A program made the position numbers and the translations under genes. The notes below the pieces were generated by a model. The model was given only the letters and a program-made list of their open reading frames with translations. It was not told where the DNA came from and ran no database searches. Below, piece after piece: positions 1-6,614 of a DNA stretch of 22,375 bases; within the stretch, counting starts at the first letter, position 1; each line of letters opens with the position of its first letter. Source of the stretch: Deltaproteobacteria bacterium (GTDB lineage: Bacteria; Desulfobacterota; Syntrophia; Syntrophales; UBA5619); contig JAPLJY010000323.1 in assembly GCA_026388345.1 (NCBI GenBank), positions 1 through 22,375 of the forward strand, written 5' to 3'.

Positions 1-97
1 CATCGTCCGGACCCCGTACAGCCCTAATGAAATGGAGAATATGCTGACGATCGATGAAGATGTATCACTGCAGGAACTGATCAGCAAGATGAAATAA
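1..97 (+). CDS. C-terminal end of an unrecognised protein (partial)
   Basis: An open frame runs from the left edge of the window to a TAA at 95-97. The last 31 codons read ...SPNEMENMLTIDEDVSLQELISKMK: acidic, then a short amphipathic helix. I do not recognise the family and give no function. The stop lies 15 bases before the next start, and the next gene's ribosome-binding site begins 2 bases after the stop, so the two are probably co-transcribed. The reading frame, the close spacing and codon use like the neighbours support a real gene end. Confidence 0.6.
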   Translation, partial: IVRTPYSPNEMENMLTIDEDVSLQELISKMK

Positions 98-112
98 TTA
101 GGAGGCCGGAAC

Positions 113-646
113 ATGACGACAAACAACCAGAGGACCTATCCTCGCGCAAACACATTGCTGCCCTTTTCGGTTCGTCGCCTGCAACCGGATGAATCCGGGG
201 AACTGAATTGTCGGGTAACGACGGACATCATCGTTATTGACGATTTTCCTCCCCCTCCGCTGAAAGATGAACTGCTGAACCTGTGGTTGAATATGCTCAA
301 CGTCAAGCTGAACTACCTGATCCGGCAGGCCTCCCCCAAGCGGGAAGACGTCGTGTTTATGACCTTCGAGCCCCTGAACATCAGCGGCAGCGGCATGAGC
401 CTGATGGCCCGGGAGTCGTTCAGCATTGGGGATATCCTGGAAATCCGGATGGTCCTTCAGACCTACCCGTCAAAAATTCTCTTTCTTTACGGAGAAACGG
501 TACGCATCGAAGCCACACCCAAAAAAGCCGAAAGTTACACCGTAAGCGTAAAGTTCCGGGGAATGAACGATGACGTCCGCAACGAAATCCTGAAATTCGA
601 CTTCAAAAAACACCGGAAAAAACTCATCACCGGCAAAAAAGCCTGA
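113..646 (+). CDS. PilZ-domain protein (probable cyclic-di-GMP receptor)
   Basis: 177 residues. The start is set by an AGGAGG at 100-105, 7 bases before the ATG. Two PilZ hallmarks are visible: an RxxxR (R7-TYP-R11) near the N-terminus and an NxSxxG (N89-I-S-G-S-G94) that opens the beta-barrel half. In known PilZ proteins these residues bind cyclic di-GMP. The protein ends in a very basic tail (about residues 160-177). No signal peptide or membrane segment is seen, so it is likely cytoplasmic. The two motifs are about 78 residues apart, far more than the usual few tens. The insert has a proline run (PPPPL, 46-50) and a helix (LLNLWLNMLNVKLNYLI), as in longer deltaproteobacterial PilZ proteins with an extra N-terminal module. 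The output (motility, exopolysaccharide or other) cannot be inferred here. Confidence 0.8.
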   Translation: MTTNNQRTYPRANTLLPFSVRRLQPDESGELNCRVTTDIIVIDDFPPPPLKDELLNLWLNMLNVKLNYLIRQASPKREDVVFMTFEPLNISGSGMSLMARESFSIGDILEIRMVLQTYPSKILFLYGETVRIEATPKKAESYTVSVKFRGMNDDVRNEILKFDFKKHRKKLITGKKA

Positions 647-680
647 TCTTCATACACGGCTCACCGGCGTCGCCTTCTTC

Positions 681-885
681 GGCAGGCTGAAACGCCCATC
701 TGCTGTGTTTCCCTCATCCTTCGCCGTTCAACGTACCAGACAGTACGCCTCACGGCTCAGGATTGGTTCCGCTTCGCTCCACTCAAGAAGCGAATGATCG
801 CCACTTCGTGTCGATGATTCTGCGAATTCGGGGGCCCTGCATCTGGACATTTTTGAACAGCCTGCTAAAGAGCCTTTTCAACAGT
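681..885. repeat. Structured dispersed repeat, copy 1 (long form)
   Basis: This copy matches 6473-6614. A left block (681-765) and a right block (829 to about 885) are shared; the 63 bases 766-828 occur only here. The left block holds a two-tier hairpin: GCCGT (723-727) pairs with ACGGC (752-756) and CGTAC (732-736) with GTACG (743-747), with a 6-base loop. The right block contains ATCTGGACATTTTTGAACAG, followed by TTTTCAACAG-type direct repeats. It lies between the 3' ends of two converging genes and has no coding potential I can support. It resembles small non-autonomous (MITE/REP-like) elements, but no terminal inverted repeats or target duplication were found. Confidence 0.75.
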
Positions 886-917
886 TTCTTAGAGGCCCCC
901 CCAACAGCCTACTAAAA

Positions 918-955
918 AACAGCCTCGGAAGCCGCGGGGCTGTTATTCCGCGGCT
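918..955 (-). terminator. Overlapping hairpins / terminator of the M50 gene
   Basis: Two perfect but mutually overlapping stems lie just after the M50 stop (976): AGCCGCGG (930-937) with CCGCGGCT (948-955), and AACAGCC (918-924) with GGCTGTT (938-944). Read on the minus strand, the second stem runs directly into a T tract (GGCTGTTTTTTAG), the form of a rho-independent terminator. Confidence 0.65.
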
Positions 956-975
956 GATTGCGGGCCCAATTGGGA

Positions 976-1599
976 TCAGGAGAACAGGAGGCCGATCAGG
1001 GTCAGGATGATCCAGCGGAAGAAATGGATGACCGGGTCCAGTGCCCCTAGGTACAGCAGCCCGATGATGACGAAGAATCCGTAAGGTTCCAGGCGGGCCA
1101 GGAAGTATCGGGCGCGTTCCGGCAGGAATCCCATGACGATCTTCGATCCGTCCAAAGGCGGGATGGGGATCAGGTTGAACGAGGCGAGCATGATGTTGAT
1201 CTGCGCCAGATAATAGAGCAGCAGCCCGATCGATCCCGAAGGCGGCGGGGAGAGCAGGCGGAGCAGCAGGACCGCCAGAAAGGCGAGCAGCAGGTTCGCG
1301 ATGATCCCCGCGGCGGAGACCCAGATGAGCCCCAGGCGGGTGTTCCGGATGAGGCCAAGATTGACCGGGACGGGTTTGGCCCAGCCGAAGCCGAAGATGA
1401 AGAGCATGGCCGTGCCGATGGGATCCAGATGCTTCAACGGATTGAGGGTCAGACGGCCCATGTATTTGGCCGTTGGATCCCCCATCAGGGAAGCCACCCA
1501 GCCGTGGGCCAGCTCGTGGATGATGATGGAATAGAGAAGCGGGATCGCCAGCAGGAAAAACGTCAGCGGATCCTGGATGAGAAGCTGAAGCAAACCCAT
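976..1599 (-). CDS. Site-2-protease-like M50 family membrane metalloprotease
   Basis: 207 residues. The zinc motif HELAH is at 28-32 in the first membrane segment, and the distal aspartate is D150 in PIPPLDGSK, so both catalytic elements of M50 proteases are present. Four to five hydrophobic segments (about 12-35, 92-117, 124-145, 173-188, 192-206) make it an integral membrane enzyme. There is no PDZ domain, so it belongs to the short, uncharacterised S2P-like group rather than RseP. The motif SLMGDPTAKYMGRLTLNP is typical of that group. The frame stays open far upstream, opposite the thyX gene, but homology begins at MGLLQL. An AGAGGGGG sits about 6 bases before this ATG, which fixes the start. 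It is divergent from the thyX-like gene. Its substrate is unknown. Confidence 0.88.
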   Translation of the reverse strand: MGLLQLLIQDPLTFFLLAIPLLYSIIIHELAHGWVASLMGDPTAKYMGRLTLNPLKHLDPIGTAMLFIFGFGWAKPVPVNLGLIRNTRLGLIWVSAAGIIANLLLAFLAVLLLRLLSPPPSGSIGLLLYYLAQINIMLASFNLIPIPPLDGSKIVMGFLPERARYFLARLEPYGFFVIIGLLYLGALDPVIHFFRWIILTLIGLLFS

Positions 1600-1734
1600 T
1601 TTACCCCCTCTTGTTGTGATCGAATCATGCGTGCAATCAACCCGGCATGGACTCAGGTTAGCACAAAATGGGACGGATATGCCAGACGAAAGAAACACCG
1701 CCGCCCCGGATGCTGCTGATCTGCGGGAGCTGCG

Positions 1735-1751
1735 GGCAAGATTTTCTTGCC
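1735..1751 (+). promoter_or_regulatory. Small perfect hairpin in the thyX leader
   Basis: GGCAAGA (1735-1741), loop TTT, TCTTGCC (1745-1751): a perfect 7-bp stem about 60 bases before the thyX-like start. No T tract follows, so it is not a clear terminator. Role unknown. Confidence 0.3.
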
Positions 1752-1812
1752 ACAGGCCGCGGGCGATGGTATCGTGACGGCTCTTCCGATCAAACGATGG
1801 GGGTGGATGAAA

Positions 1813-3330
1813 ATGAAGGTCATTCTCGCAGGCCACAACATCGATCACGAAATCATCGAAGAATTTCAGAATGTTCAGCCGGAGCGGCGGGACCTGACGC
1901 CGGAGACCGTAGCCGCCGCCTACGCCCGGATCAGCCGGAACCCGAGGCCGGTCAACGAGCTCCGGCATATCGCCCGGGACGAGGTGGAGAAGGCCCGGGC
2001 CTCGAACCGGAACATCGTCTTTGAGATGGGGCACAGCTCCATCGCCGAGCACGCCGTCTTCAACCTCGACGTCCTGAAGGTCTCCCGCCTCCTTGTCGAG
2101 GAGATCGAAAGGTTCCGCCTGGCCTCCTATACCGAAAAGTCCCAGCGCTACGTGCTGCTTCAGGACGACTTCGTCATCCCGGGAGAGGTTCGGGATGCCG
2201 GTATGGAAGAGGCCTTTGTCGCGACCGTCCGGCTGCAGAACGGCTTCTACCATACGCTCTATGAAAGGCTCCGCCCCTGGGTTTTCGACCGGAATCCCGG
2301 GTTCGCCGCCGATCCGGCGAACCGGTTGCTCCTCGAAGGGTGGGCCAAGGAGGACGCCCGCTACTGCCTTTCGCTCGCCACGGAGACGCAGCTCGGAATG
2401 ACCGTGAACGCAAGGAACATCGAACTGATGATCCGCCGCCTCGCTGCCTGTCCCCTGATGGAGGGACAGGAATACAGCCGCCGTCTCTATGACGCTGCCC
2501 GGGGGGTTGCCCCGTCGCTCGTCCGCTACACGGAGCCGACGCCCTACGACCGCGAGACGCCGGCGGCGCTCCGGGCGGAGGCTGCCGCGATCATCTCCAA
2601 ATGGACGGCCATTCCACCCGCGGCGGCGGGAAAGCGGATCGATCGCCCGGACGCAACCGGCGCCGGGGTTGCGGATGAACTCGTCCGTCTGCTCGATGCG
2701 ACGCCGGCCGCCGACGAGAAGATTGCGGCGGCGCTCCTTCACGGCGCCTCGGATCTCCCGCTCGCGGAATGCCTGCAGATCGCGGCGTGTATGGACCGGT
2801 CGGAGAAAGAATCGCTGATCAAAACGGCCCTCCGGCGGATGAAGGCCTATGACGCCCCCCCGCGTGCGTTCGAGTACGTCGGACTGACCTTCGAGCTCAT
2901 CATCAGCGCGACCTGCTTCGCCCAGGTGAAACGGCACCGGATGGCCACGATCACCGTTCAGGAATACGACCCGGCGCTTGGCGTCACGATCCCGCCTTCC
3001 ATTGCGGAGATCGGCATGGAAAGCGCTTTCCGGGAGATCTGCGCCCGGACGGAGGAGACCTGGGGGCAAATCCGCCGGCATTCGGCCGCCGCGGCCGCCT
3101 ACATCCTGACAAACGCCCATCGGCGCCGGGTCATGATGAGGGTCAGCGCCCGCGAGTTATACCACCTCGCCCGCGTCCGGGCGGACCGCCACGCCCAGTG
3201 GGACATCCGGGAGACGGCCGAACGGATGGTCGCACAGGGGCGGGAGGTCATGCCGCTCACGCTGATCCTCGCCGCGGGGAAGGACGGCTTTGACACCCTC
3301 TATGGCCGGGTCTTCGCCGGCGGCGACTGA
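1813..3330 (+). CDS. Double-domain ThyX-family protein (FAD-dependent thymidylate synthase-like)
   Basis: 505 residues, about twice the usual ThyX length of roughly 220-250. ThyX makes dTMP from dUMP using methylene-tetrahydrofolate, FAD and NADPH. The N-half (1 to about 240) has GHSSIAEHAVF (73-83), the signature loop R100-F-R-LASYTEKSQ-R112-Y113 (canonical RHRxxSxNExSxRY, with H changed to F and N to T) and TVNARNIELMIRRL. The C-half (about 350-505) has an intact RHR (374-376), then ATITVQEYDP in place of the S/E/S/RY residues, and a canonical RADRHAQWDIRE (456-467) that N-half lacks. It thus looks like a fused pseudo-dimer. ATG 1813 starts the homology (MKVILAGHN) and follows GGGGGTGG at 1799-1806; ATG 1807 is an alternative, and an upstream TTG at 1747 seems too long. 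ubiE follows 74 bases downstream. The family is firm; catalytic competence is inferred. Confidence 0.85.
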   Translation: MKVILAGHNIDHEIIEEFQNVQPERRDLTPETVAAAYARISRNPRPVNELRHIARDEVEKARASNRNIVFEMGHSSIAEHAVFNLDVLKVSRLLVEEIERFRLASYTEKSQRYVLLQDDFVIPGEVRDAGMEEAFVATVRLQNGFYHTLYERLRPWVFDRNPGFAADPANRLLLEGWAKEDARYCLSLATETQLGMTVNARNIELMIRRLAACPLMEGQEYSRRLYDAARGVAPSLVRYTEPTPYDRETPAALRAEAAAIISKWTAIPPAAAGKRIDRPDATGAGVADELVRLLDATPAADEKIAAALLHGASDLPLAECLQIAACMDRSEKESLIKTALRRMKAYDAPPRAFEYVGLTFELIISATCFAQVKRHRMATITVQEYDPALGVTIPPSIAEIGMESAFREICARTEETWGQIRRHSAAAAAYILTNAHRRRVMMRVSARELYHLARVRADRHAQWDIRETAERMVAQGREVMPLTLILAAGKDGFDTLYGRVFAGGD

Positions 3331-3404
3331 CGGCTCCGGAAAAAGTAGGGGTGCCGCGTTCAAGCTTCATCCTTAATTTTTTCAAAGTTCCCCGGGAAGG
3401 CGTC

Positions 3405-4250
3405 ATGGGCACGAAGGATACGGATTATTACCCGCCGGTGGCCGGGATCGGCCGCGACGAGCATGTCGGCATGGTCCGGGAGATCTTCACCACGATCCCC
3501 GGGCGCTACGACTTCTTGAACCGTGTCCTCAGCCTCCGCCGCGACGTCGCCTGGCGCCGCTTCGCCGTTGGGAAGATGCGCTTCTTCGATACCTGCCGCC
3601 TTCTCGACGTCGCAACCGGAACGGCCGATCTGGCCATCGAGGCCGCCCGGCGGCATCCGGAGATTGGGGTGGCAGGGCTCGACTTCGTCTTCGAGATGCT
3701 TGCCCCGGGACGGCAAAAGATCGCGGACCGCGGTCTCGCAGGACGCATCCGCCTCCTCCAAGCCGACGCCCTAATACTTCCCTTCCCGGACAGGAGCTTC
3801 GATGCGGCGGGGATCGCCTTCGGCATCCGGAACATCCCCGACCGCCTCGTTGCCCTTCGGGAGATGAGACGGGTCCTCGTCCCGGGCGGCCGGGTCTATA
3901 TCCTGGAGATGAACGCCCCCGGAAACCGCCTCCGGCGGGGGATTTTTGCCCCCTACCTGAAGCACATCCTGCCGGGCATCGCGCGTCTCTTCTCGCGGAA
4001 CCCTGCCGCCTACCGCTACCTGGTCGACTCCATTCTCCACTTCCCCGCGCCGCCGGCCTTCCTGGCCCTCATGGAGGAGGCCGGTTTCCGGGACATGGAG
4101 AGGCATTCCCTCACCCTCGGCATCACCTCTCTCTACATCGGCAGCCGGCCGGATGATGGCTGTTCGGAAAGAAACCGGGATCTTGACCGGAGGGATCAGG
4201 CGTGTCATAGTGCCGACAATTGTGCCGCCCCGAAATTCCGACGGCTTTGA
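3405..4250 (+). CDS. menG: UbiE/MenG-family methyltransferase (demethylmenaquinone methyltransferase)
   Basis: 281 residues. This SAM-dependent methyltransferase does the last step of menaquinone (or a C-methylation in ubiquinone) synthesis; an anaerobe would use it for menaquinone. Visible motifs are the UbiE signature around YDFLNRVLSLRRDVAWRR (35-52), SAM motif I LLDVATGTADLA (66-77), LQADALILPFPDRSFD (118-133), and FGIRNIPDRLVALREMRRVLVPGG (139-162, the second UbiE signature). The homologous part ends near LYIGSRPD (243-250), where the family normally stops. About 31 more residues follow (DGCSERNRDLDRRDQA...), rich in R, D and C. They look like read-through of non-coding DNA after loss of the original stop. 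The start at 3405 is chosen from GGGAAGG at 3394-3400; the frame is open to 3351. It could be co-transcribed with the thyX-like gene. Confidence 0.88.
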   Translation: MGTKDTDYYPPVAGIGRDEHVGMVREIFTTIPGRYDFLNRVLSLRRDVAWRRFAVGKMRFFDTCRLLDVATGTADLAIEAARRHPEIGVAGLDFVFEMLAPGRQKIADRGLAGRIRLLQADALILPFPDRSFDAAGIAFGIRNIPDRLVALREMRRVLVPGGRVYILEMNAPGNRLRRGIFAPYLKHILPGIARLFSRNPAAYRYLVDSILHFPAPPAFLALMEEAGFRDMERHSLTLGITSLYIGSRPDDGCSERNRDLDRRDQACHSADNCAAPKFRRL

Positions 4251-4317
4251 GGCCTTTTCAAAGGGACGGACATACTGAACATTCGATATCTTTCACTGTT
4301 TGATTGGAGACCAGGCT

Positions 4318-4782
4318 ATGTTCGATATCGCTACGGACATCTTCCGGGCGCTGATCACGGGCGCGATCTTCTTCTACCTCCGGGCGATGCGGGGAAAGGA
4401 ATCCCCGCGCCTCCGCAAGGCATGGATCTTCCTTGTCATCGGCTTTGGGCTCCTCTTCCTGGGCGGCCTCCTCAACGTCGCCGATAATTTTCCCTCTCTC
4501 GGCAAATACATTGTCATCGGGCGGACCCGCACCGCGGACTTCCTGGAGCAGGTGATCGGCTACGTCTTCGGCCTGTTGTTTCTGGGGATCGGTTTCTGGC
4601 ACTGGATTCCCGCCATTGTCGCCCTGCGGGCGGAGGAGATTGCCCTCCGCAAATCCCAAGGGGAGTTGATGCGACAGGTCGCCGAACTCACAGCAGAGAG
4701 GAACAAGCTCAAAACAATCATCGAATGCGAGCTTGGCTATGCCGCACGGGAAGCCGCCGCTGCCAAGCCGGATGCGGGGTAA
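4318..4782 (+). CDS. Small membrane protein with sensor-like transmembrane region and C-terminal coiled coil
   Basis: 154 residues. Three hydrophobic segments (about 5-22, 35-53, 79-101) are followed by a charged helix, EEIALRKSQGELMRQVAEL (106-124), continuing to about 137, and a short Ala-rich tail. The sequence around GLLFLGIGFWHWIPAIVALR followed by 'LRKSQ.EL..QVAE.TAE' resembles the junction between the membrane input region and the signalling helix of PAS/histidine-kinase sensors. Here the protein stops before any PAS, HisKA or ATPase domain. It could be an adapter, a truncated sensor or a stand-alone membrane protein. ATG 4318 follows GGAGA (4306-4310); a TTG at 4300 is in frame but less likely. 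It converges with the YhhN gene, the stops being 6 bases apart. No specific function is assigned. Confidence 0.7.
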   Translation: MFDIATDIFRALITGAIFFYLRAMRGKESPRLRKAWIFLVIGFGLLFLGGLLNVADNFPSLGKYIVIGRTRTADFLEQVIGYVFGLLFLGIGFWHWIPAIVALRAEEIALRKSQGELMRQVAELTAERNKLKTIIECELGYAAREAAAAKPDAG

Positions 4783-4788
4783 GGGCCA

Positions 4789-5442
4789 TCAAACCAGACG
4801 GATTGAAAATGCAATCATGAACTGGCCCGCGAAATACAGGGGCAGCCCTGCGGCACGGTTGAAGAAATTGGGGGTCACGAAGCGCTGGCGGGCAACGAAG
4901 ATATCCGACACGTAGAAGAGGAGCGCCCCCGAAAAGGCGAGCGCCCTGCCCGGGAAACGGACCGTTTCCGTATCGGCAAGCGCTGCGGCGCCGATCACCA
5001 TGGCGGTGATGATCACGATGTAGGCGAGCACCGGGACGATCATCTTGCCCAGGTGGGGCCTCAGATAGACGAAAACGACGCCGCTGACCGCGAGAAAAGA
5101 GGCAATGATGATCCAGTTGCCCTTCCCCGGTCCGGCCAGGGTAAAAAAGGCGATTGTATAGAGGATGTGCCCGGCGAGGAATGAAACCAGCCCCGCGAGA
5201 AAGGGTTTCTTCGCGAAAAAAAAGATCAGAAAAACATCGCCTGCCATGCAGAGGATCAGACCGGCCAGGATCAGGTTGAAGTATTCCGGATTCGCACAAG
5301 GTCCGGTGAGGGCCGTCGCGATGAACAGGGCGGAGAGAAAGGGTTTCGTCAGAAGAAGCCCCTTTGTTGACTCCTTTTTCTCGAAAAACAGCAGCCCCAG
5401 AAGCAGGGGTACGGCCGCAGACAGAATCAGTATGGTTGCCAT
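4789..5442 (-). CDS. YhhN/TMEM86-family integral membrane protein (lysoplasmalogenase-like)
   Basis: 217 residues, with seven to eight hydrophobic segments over almost the whole length. Conserved family features are visible: a C-terminal half with ALAFSGALLFYVSDIFVARQRF, ending in AGLPLYFAGQFMIAFSI, and a central GDVFLIFFFAKKPFLAGLVSFLAGHILYTIAF block (two motifs with buried Asp, as in TMEM86 lysoplasmalogenases). Those enzymes hydrolyse the vinyl-ether bond of lysoplasmalogens. Anaerobes often make plasmalogens, so the activity is plausible, but bacterial members are mostly untested. The start is backed by GGGAGG about 6 bases before the ATG. The gene lies 55 bases downstream of cysE on the same strand and could be in its transcript. 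Confidence 0.82.
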   Translation of the reverse strand: MATILILSAAVPLLLGLLFFEKKESTKGLLLTKPFLSALFIATALTGPCANPEYFNLILAGLILCMAGDVFLIFFFAKKPFLAGLVSFLAGHILYTIAFFTLAGPGKGNWIIIASFLAVSGVVFVYLRPHLGKMIVPVLAYIVIITAMVIGAAALADTETVRFPGRALAFSGALLFYVSDIFVARQRFVTPNFFNRAAGLPLYFAGQFMIAFSIRLV

Positions 5443-5497
5443 CGTTGCCTCCCGTTCCCCGTACCCGGCTTTGATTGCGATAACGGAGACGAGTTCC

Positions 5498-6454
5498 TTA
5501 AATCATCGCATCCTTAACGCCGAAGGTGAGCTCCTGGTTTTTTAGAAACACCTGTGTGTCCGGCGGCACGGAACGGGTGATCCAGACGTTTCCGCCGATC
5601 ACCGAGCGGGCGCCGATCACCGTCTCGCCCCCGAGGACCGTGGCATTGGCGTAGATGATCACGTCGTCCTCGATCGTCGGGTGGCGCTTCCTGTTTCTCA
5701 ACGCCTCGCACTCCTCCCGGCTCAGGGAGAGGGCGCCCAGCGTCACCCCCTGGTAGATCCGCACCCGACTGCCGATGAAGGTCGTCTCGCCGATGACGAC
5801 GCCCGTTCCGTGGTCGATGAAAAAACTCTCCCCGATGCGGGCGCCGGGATGGATGTCGATCCCCGTCCGGCCATGGGCGGCCTCCGTCATGATCCTCGGG
5901 ATCAGGGGGACCTCCAGCTCATGAAGCCGGTGGGCGATCCGGTAGACGGTGACGGCAAAAAGCCCCGGATAACTGAAGATGATCTCATCATAACCCCGGG
6001 CCGCGGGATCCCCCTCGTAGGCGGCCCGGATGTCTTTCGCCAGCCCCTCCCGCAGCGGGGTAAGGCTGCGGAGGAATTCGACGGCGGCCGCCTGCCCCCG
6101 TTCCGCGCAGTTCGTGCAGGACTCGTCGTGGCGGAGGCAGTCATGGCGGATCGCCAAGGTGATCTGTTCGGAGAGCTCTTCGAACAGGGTGGTCGCCTCC
6201 TGCCCCAGGTAGTAACCCACGTTCATCGGGTCCAGCCGCGCCTGGACGAAGTAGCCCGGGTAGAGGATGTCGCTGATCCGGCGGAGGATGCCGAGGACCG
6301 CCTCGCGGGAAGGGATCGGTTCCGCGCTCACGTGATCGAAGCAGCCCTTGTTGTTGCAGGTTGCGACAAGATTCTCGACGACGGCGGGGATCTCCGCGCG
6401 GAAACGCCGGGTCGAGGCAAGGTCCGTCCTGCATTGTTCCGGCATATTGCTCAT
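5498..6454 (-). CDS. cysE: Serine O-acetyltransferase, EpsC/CysE type
   Basis: 318 residues. It makes O-acetylserine from serine and acetyl-CoA, the first step of cysteine synthesis. The C-terminal half is a left-handed beta-helix (about 198-300) of hexapeptide repeats, with the catalytic-type histidines in EAAHGRTGIDIHPGA (191-205) and FIDHGTGVVIGET (212-224), then IYQGVTLGALS and KRHPTIEDDVIIYANA. The N-terminal helical part is longer than in short EpsC proteins and has C8, C33, C38, C106, C113 and C116; C33-x4-C38 and C113-x2-C116 could form a metal or redox site (inferred). ATG 6454 is taken with AAAGGAG 11 bases upstream. The frame stays open to 6499, but that part is the repeat element's flank. 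In several bacteria cysE accompanies nifU/nifS, supplying cysteine to the desulfurase; here the order nifU-nifS-cysE is kept. Confidence 0.92.
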   Translation of the reverse strand: MSNMPEQCRTDLASTRRFRAEIPAVVENLVATCNNKGCFDHVSAEPIPSREAVLGILRRISDILYPGYFVQARLDPMNVGYYLGQEATTLFEELSEQITLAIRHDCLRHDESCTNCAERGQAAAVEFLRSLTPLREGLAKDIRAAYEGDPAARGYDEIIFSYPGLFAVTVYRIAHRLHELEVPLIPRIMTEAAHGRTGIDIHPGARIGESFFIDHGTGVVIGETTFIGSRVRIYQGVTLGALSLSREECEALRNRKRHPTIEDDVIIYANATVLGGETVIGARSVIGGNVWITRSVPPDTQVFLKNQELTFGVKDAMI

Positions 6455-6472
6455 GAGGATTCTCGCTCCTTT

Positions 6473-6614
6473 GGCAGGCTGAAACGCCCATCTGCTCAAG
6501 TTTCCCTTATCCTTCGCCGTTCAACGTACAAGCAAGTACGCCTCACGGCTCAGGATTGCGGGGGCCTTACATCTGGACATTTTTGAACAGCCTGCGGACT
6601 TTTTCAACATGCTG
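6473..6614. repeat. Structured dispersed repeat, copy 2 (short form)
   Basis: 142 bases match the repeat at 681-885 in the same orientation, but the 63-base internal segment is absent: CAGGATTG (to 6558) joins directly to CGGGGGCC. The two-tier hairpin is kept exactly: GCCGT (6516-6520) with ACGGC (6545-6549), and CGTAC (6525-6529) with GTACG (6536-6540). The loop differs (AAGCAA here, CAGACA in copy 1). The copy fills almost all of the space between the end of nifS and the start of cysE. Confidence 0.78.

Larger units (their letters stand above)
647..975. other. 329-bp non-coding gap between pilZ gene and M50 gene
   Basis: The gap contains the long repeat copy (681-885), a degenerate run of 'CAACAGCCTxCTAAA' units (about 866-925) and a hairpin cluster at 918-955 that probably terminates the M50 gene on the minus strand. 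Nothing coding is seen on either strand. Confidence 0.6.

Noticed and set aside
1668..1812. Possible small zinc-finger gene or riboswitch before thyX (LLICGSCGQDF)
   Set aside because: Only one CxxC pair, no second pair, frame runs into thyX in another phase; no known riboswitch core was recognised.
1600..3120. Long minus-strand open frame continuing upstream of the M50 gene
   Set aside because: It is opposite the thyX-like gene, is rich in R/G/D with no family features, and the M50 homology and ribosome site start at 1599.
5681..6586. 301-codon plus-strand frame over cysE
   Set aside because: Antisense shadow of a clearly conserved acetyltransferase; composition is typical of GC-rich reverse frames.
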